Shown piece after piece: positions 44,501 to 48,002 of a stretch of DNA of 48,002 bases. Each line of letters opens with the position of its first letter. Position 1 is the first letter of the stretch. The stretch is from Burkholderiaceae bacterium (lineage in GTDB: Bacteria; Pseudomonadota; Gammaproteobacteria; Burkholderiales; Burkholderiaceae_A). The position numbers and the translations under genes were made by a program. The stretch covers positions 1 through 48,002 of the forward strand of contig JAGYIP010000006.1 in assembly GCA_018402635.1 (NCBI GenBank). The letters run 5' to 3'. The notes below the pieces were generated by a model. It did no database searches and was not told the DNA's origin. It saw only the letters and a program-made list of their open reading frames with translations.

Positions 44501-45623
44501 CATTTCCATTGCAGGGGTCACCATTTCCCTTAACCCAGCGGTTGAAACCACAGCAGCCCTGGTTGCAACCAAGGTGCAACGTGAGCTTATGGCCGCCGGA
44601 AGCGCTTTCGTATCGGTTTACAGCGAGCGTCGGGCCATCGATAACGGGGACGGCACGCTTACCCTGCGGTTTCCCGCAAGCGAGGGCGACCCCGTAAGCT
44701 TCACGCTATTCGACAGCAACGCCCTGGGCGTAATGAGCCAGAGTCTGACCGATCGCGAATTTTCTGGCCTGGAAATAAAGCTTAACGAATCGGACACCGA
44801 CGGCGACCTTGCGACCACCGAAGAGTACCGGTTGTCCTTTCATCAGCCCATTGTTGAAGACAGCGACAGACCCCAAGATTCTCAGATTCGCATAGGCCTT
44901 GGCCAGACAGGTTTCACAACCGATCTTACCAAGCTGGGCTTTCGCACAGGCGTGTATGTAAGCGGCGAGGTGAAGGAAGATCTTATTGTCTTCTCCACAC
45001 TGACCCATACACCCGACGCCAGCGACCCCGATGTCCGGCCCGACCTCGGCGTTGGTTTTACCTTGGGCGCCATCTACAAGGAAGGAACCCGCGACCCGGT
45101 TGAAACCTTACGTGTTGAGCCCTTTAATGTGGTCTTCACCAGTTCGACCCATTACAACATTATTGACCGCGCGACCAACACCCTGGTTGCTGAGCGCTCC
45201 TATAACCAAGACCAAGGTGTCAGCTACCGTGGCGTCACCCTCTTTTTAAACACCACGCCTGCAGCAGGCGACCAGTTTGCGGTGGACGGCAACCAAGACG
45301 GCATTGGCAACAACGCCAACATGCTTCGTATTGCAAAACTCCAGACCGCCGCCATTGTGGGAGGCGCGGGTGGCTTTAGCCTGGCCGATGCCTATGGCCA
45401 GGTGGTCACCGACGTAGGCAATGCCTCCTTTCAGGCCAGCATTGCCCAGAAGGCCCTGGAGGTGGTGAAAGACCAGGCCGTGCAGGCCCGCGACAAGATT
45501 TCGGGCGTAAGCCTTGACGAAGAGGCTGCCGACCTTATTCGCTACCAGCAGGCCTACCAGGCCAATGCCAAGGTGATGCAGACCGCAAGCACCTTGTTTG
45601 ACGCCATTCTTGCGGTTCGCTAG
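41546..45623 (+). CDS. flgK: Hook-associated protein FlgK (HAP1), giant (frameshifted)
   Basis: Joined product about 1358 aa, twice or more the usual 450-650. N-terminal rod/hook helix (SIAGTAAAAYQRALGVVSNN-IANVGSAGYSRQEADL), then a standard D1 region to about residue 330. A large central expansion follows with beta-rich segments and at least two similar modules, GSFTIAGETVNVSVGDTAVT and GTISIAGVTISLNPAVETTA. The C-terminus is classic FlgK: VSLDEEAADLIRYQQAYQAN and MQTASTLFDAI. The frame breaks at CCC, 43787-43789: one C fewer joins TNSP to ELTLDHVYDSRDAVALRPAE. FlgK joins hook to filament. It follows flgJ by 17 bases. Confidence 0.92.
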
Positions 45624-45632
45624 GAGTAAGTA

Positions 45633-46556
45633 ATGAAAGTTTCGACCAACCTTTTCTTTGACCGCGCCTTGAACCAGATGGTGGCAAGCCAGAGCAGCCT
45701 TGCTCAGAGTCAGGCACAGCTTTCAACCGGTAAAAAGGTGGTGCAGGTTAGTGATGCGCCCGATCAGGCCACCGCCATTCAACGATTGAAATCGGTCATT
45801 GCCCGGCAAGACAGCTTTGAGCAGGCCGTGAAGACCGCGCAAAACCGGCTCAATGCGGAAGAGACCGCACTTGAGGCGACTGCCAACATTATGGTGCGCA
45901 TGAAAGAACTCACCATTCAGGCTTTAAACGACACCTACGGCCCCAAAGACCGGGAAATTATTGCGGTGGAGATGCAGGGCCTGCAGGAAGACCTTCTAAG
46001 TTATGCCAATACCCGCGATGTGAACGGCGCCTACCTATTTAGCGGCTCGCGTGTCTTTACCCCGCCCTTTGCCGCGAACGCGCAGGGCGACATTGTTTAC
46101 CAGGGCGATGAGACCGTGAACCTGGTGGAGGTGGGTGACCAGCGCAGCCTTCGGCTCAACCGAACCGGCACCGAGGTGTTTGGCCGCGTGACCCGCGACC
46201 TGCCCAATGGCAGCACCGAGGGGCGAAGCTTTTTCCAGTCGGTGCAAGACCTGGTGGATGCCGTGCGCACGTCTGACCGCGAGGCCATGAACCGTGGCCT
46301 GGGTGAGTTCGACACGCTTAACCAGCAGGTGGCCATTAGCCAGGCCAAGGTGGGTTCGGCCATGAATGTCGTGAATAACCAGACCGCCGTGCTTGAAGAG
46401 ACCCGGCTGCAGCTCAAAACCGTTTTAAGTGAAATTGAAGACCTGGACTACACCGAGGCCGTAACCGAGATGCAAAAGCGCATGATGGCCCTTGAGGCCA
46501 GCCAGGCAAGCTTTGCCCAGATATCTCGGTTGAACCTGTTTGAGTACATTCGTTAG
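45633..46556 (+). CDS. flgL: Hook-associated protein FlgL (HAP3)
   Basis: 307 aa, standard length. N-terminus KVSTNLFFDRALNQMVASQS, then QLSTGKKVVQVSDAPDQATA, and C-terminal LEEIEDLDYTEA-type sequence seen as LSEIEDLDYTEAVTEMQKRM with ALEASQASFAQISRLNLFEY. FlgL sits between FlgK and the filament. GGAGTAAGTA precedes the ATG. Unlike FlgE and FlgK it is not enlarged. Confidence 0.96.
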   Translation: MKVSTNLFFDRALNQMVASQSSLAQSQAQLSTGKKVVQVSDAPDQATAIQRLKSVIARQDSFEQAVKTAQNRLNAEETALEATANIMVRMKELTIQALNDTYGPKDREIIAVEMQGLQEDLLSYANTRDVNGAYLFSGSRVFTPPFAANAQGDIVYQGDETVNLVEVGDQRSLRLNRTGTEVFGRVTRDLPNGSTEGRSFFQSVQDLVDAVRTSDREAMNRGLGEFDTLNQQVAISQAKVGSAMNVVNNQTAVLEETRLQLKTVLSEIEDLDYTEAVTEMQKRMMALEASQASFAQISRLNLFEYIR

Positions 46557-46607
46557 CCCTTGGGTGGTTGGCTTTCAAAAGTTTGTTGCAAAACCTGAAA
46601 GTTCTTC

Positions 46608-46634
46608 TCAAGTTCCTTTAAGACCTGTCGAATT
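46608..46634 (+). promoter_or_regulatory. Sigma-28-like promoter before fliD
   Basis: TCAAGTTC, 11 bases, GTCGAATT, with the same half-sites as at motA and flgP. The predicted start is about one or two bases before the fliD ATG at 46643, which would give a leaderless mRNA, so caution is needed. Confidence 0.4.
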
Positions 46635-46642
46635 CTACATCA

Positions 46643-48002
46643 ATGACTGAATCTGCAAACCTAATTACTGCGTTGGGCGCTGGCTCTGGGGTTGATATTA
46701 AAGCCCTGGCCAAGGGCCTTGTGGATGCCGAGAAGGTCCCCCGGCAGAATGCCATACAGGCCAAGCTTGATAAATCCGAGGCAAAAATCTCGGGCTACTC
46801 GGCCATGATGGCGGCCATTAACGTCTTTAAGACCAGTGTTGAGCAGGTGGACAGCACCACCGACTTTGCTGGCACCACGGCTCGGGTATCGAATGCATCG
46901 GCCTTGTCGGTCTCCACCAGCAGCCTAGCAGCCCCAGGGTCGCACAGCATAAGCATTAGCTCGCTTGCGCAAGCTCAGCGCAGCAATTCCGACACGGGCT
47001 TTAGCAACATTACGTCGCAGGTGAATGGGGGTAATGCCTTCAACCTTACCTTTACCGTGGGCCCAGTCGGCAGCCAGACCACCACCACGGTTAGCATCGA
47101 CCAGGCCAGCACCAACTTGTCTGCTGTGGCCAGTGCTATAAATTTGTCGGGCGCTGGCATTAGCGCCCAGGTGCTTGATACCGGCGTTGTTGATGCCGCT
47201 GACCGTTACCGCATGGTGCTAACAGGCCTGACCGGCGCGAAGAATGTTTTCCAGGTAAGCAGCACCGCCACCAACCCCACCGAATTTGCCTTCTCTACGC
47301 CAGCAGGCCAAGCAGCCTCTGACGCCTCGCTTACGGTGAACGGCGTGGGCATTACACGGTCCACGAACACCATTAACGATGTTATTACAGGCGTCACCCT
47401 AGACCTTCAGGCCACCACCTCAACCGCCACTTCGCTTACGGTGGTGCGCGACGCCACGGGGGTGAAGGAAAAAATTCAGGGCATTGTAGAGGCCTATAAC
47501 AATTTGGTGTCTGACTTTGGTGTGTTGTCTGGGCCTAAGTCCGATGACGCCGACGATGTGTTCAGTGGCTCTTTGCGGGGCGACTCCACGGTTCGTACCG
47601 TGCTGTCTCAGATTCGCCAGATTTTCTTTGGCGAAAGTGAAACCGCGGGCAACACGGTAAAAAGCTTTCGTGACCTTGGTGTCTCGGTGGACAAGGATGG
47701 CGTGCTGACGCTTGATGAATCGACACTGGATGCCACGGTGATCGCTAACTTTGACGAGGTGGTTCAGGTTCTGGCGGCTCGGCAGTCATCAGTTGAAAAC
47801 GGCGAAACCGTTATTAAACGCGGGCTTGGCGTTACGCTTGCCACCCGCCTACGCGAGCTTATGAGCCCAAGCGGCATTATCTTAAGCCAAAGCACAAGCG
47901 CTGAAAGCCAGGTAAGCCGGTACGAAACCCAGCTTGAAGACCTGGAAGACCGCATGACCTCGTTACTTGAGCGCTACACCAAACAATTTGCCGCCATGGA
48001 AA
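46643..48002 (+). CDS. fliD: Filament cap protein FliD (3' part beyond the window)
   Basis: Open from the ATG at 46643 to the right edge, at least 453 residues, with the stop codon outside the window. N-terminal FliD pattern ITALGAGSGVDIKALAKGLV, then KVPRQNAIQAKLDKSEAKIS with GYSAMMAAINVFKTS. The D2/D3 region contains SISISSLAQAQRS, and VKEKIQGIVEAYNNLV marks the FliD C domain, followed by FRDLGVSVDKDGVLTLDEST. FliD caps the filament and places incoming flagellin. No good ribosome site precedes the start. Its chaperone partner is expected further right. Confidence 0.95.
   Translation, partial: MTESANLITALGAGSGVDIKALAKGLVDAEKVPRQNAIQAKLDKSEAKISGYSAMMAAINVFKTSVEQVDSTTDFAGTTARVSNASALSVSTSSLAAPGSHSISISSLAQAQRSNSDTGFSNITSQVNGGNAFNLTFTVGPVGSQTTTTVSIDQASTNLSAVASAINLSGAGISAQVLDTGVVDAADRYRMVLTGLTGAKNVFQVSSTATNPTEFAFSTPAGQAASDASLTVNGVGITRSTNTINDVITGVTLDLQATTSTATSLTVVRDATGVKEKIQGIVEAYNNLVSDFGVLSGPKSDDADDVFSGSLRGDSTVRTVLSQIRQIFFGESETAGNTVKSFRDLGVSVDKDGVLTLDESTLDATVIANFDEVVQVLAARQSSVENGETVIKRGLGVTLATRLRELMSPSGIILSQSTSAESQVSRYETQLEDLEDRMTSLLERYTKQFAAME

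Noticed and set aside
1..48002. Insertion sequences, prophage or integrase genes
   Set aside because: No transposase, integrase or terminal inverted repeats were seen; no codon-use break was obvious by eye.

Overview
The window is one long, nearly gap-free flagellar gene cluster from a Gram-negative bacterium. It has L- and P-ring genes, a FlgA chaperone, H/T-ring-like FlgP and FlgT proteins, PomAB-type stator genes, FlhF/FlhG polar-placement genes, an NtrC-type sigma-54 activator and a FliA/FlgM sigma-28 switch. This set and the apparent sigma-54 to sigma-28 hierarchy resemble polarly flagellated Gammaproteobacteria such as Pseudomonas and Vibrio. I cannot assign a genus from the sequence alone. 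The left edge carries the 3' end of a 23S rRNA and a complete 5S rRNA, so the cluster lies just downstream of an rRNA operon.

Layout. 1-272: end of the rRNA operon with a terminator. 318-1929: FMN-dependent glutamate synthase-like gene. 9257 down to 1999 (minus): flhA-flhF-flhG-fliA, two unknown genes, fliS. 9433-20589 (plus): fliK-fliL-fliM-fliN-fliO-fliP-fliQ-fliR-flhB, then three accessory genes: a DamX-like SPOR protein, a protein with a 13-residue NDR repeat, and a membrane coiled-coil protein. 20680-24811: lipoprotein (minus), motA-motB (plus) and the sigma-54 activator (minus). 24928-29434 (plus): flgP, flgT, a LysM protein, a second FliK-like protein and a short FlhB-C-terminal (FlhX-like) protein. 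31042 down to 29319 (minus): flgA, flgM, flgN. 31104 to the right edge (plus): a LysM plus SLT-type transglycosylase, flgBCDEFGHIJKL and the 5' part of fliD.

Regulation visible in the DNA. Near-consensus sigma-54 boxes (TGGC-N8-TTGC type) sit back to back between flhA and fliK and between flgA and the LysM-SLT gene. Another precedes flgG, and one with a possible extra base precedes flgB. A second motif, T(A/C)AAG plus GTCGA(A/C)T with TAAA/TCAA exactly 15 bases from GTCGA, precedes flgM, motA, flgP and fliD and is probably the local sigma-28 promoter.

Caveat on sequence quality. Fourteen single-base insertions or deletions, several in short homopolymers, break twelve otherwise well conserved genes. 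Conserved protein sequence continues across each break, and in the repeat gene a 39-base period drops to 38 exactly at the break. The simplest reading is uncorrected long-read assembly error rather than decay. Joined coordinates are given for these genes.

Most unusual content: very long FlgE (about 1081 aa) and FlgK (about 1358 aa), an expanded MotB with a duplicated periplasmic segment, a second FliK/FlhX pair, two unknown proteins between fliA and fliS that share a motif, and the accessory trio after flhB.
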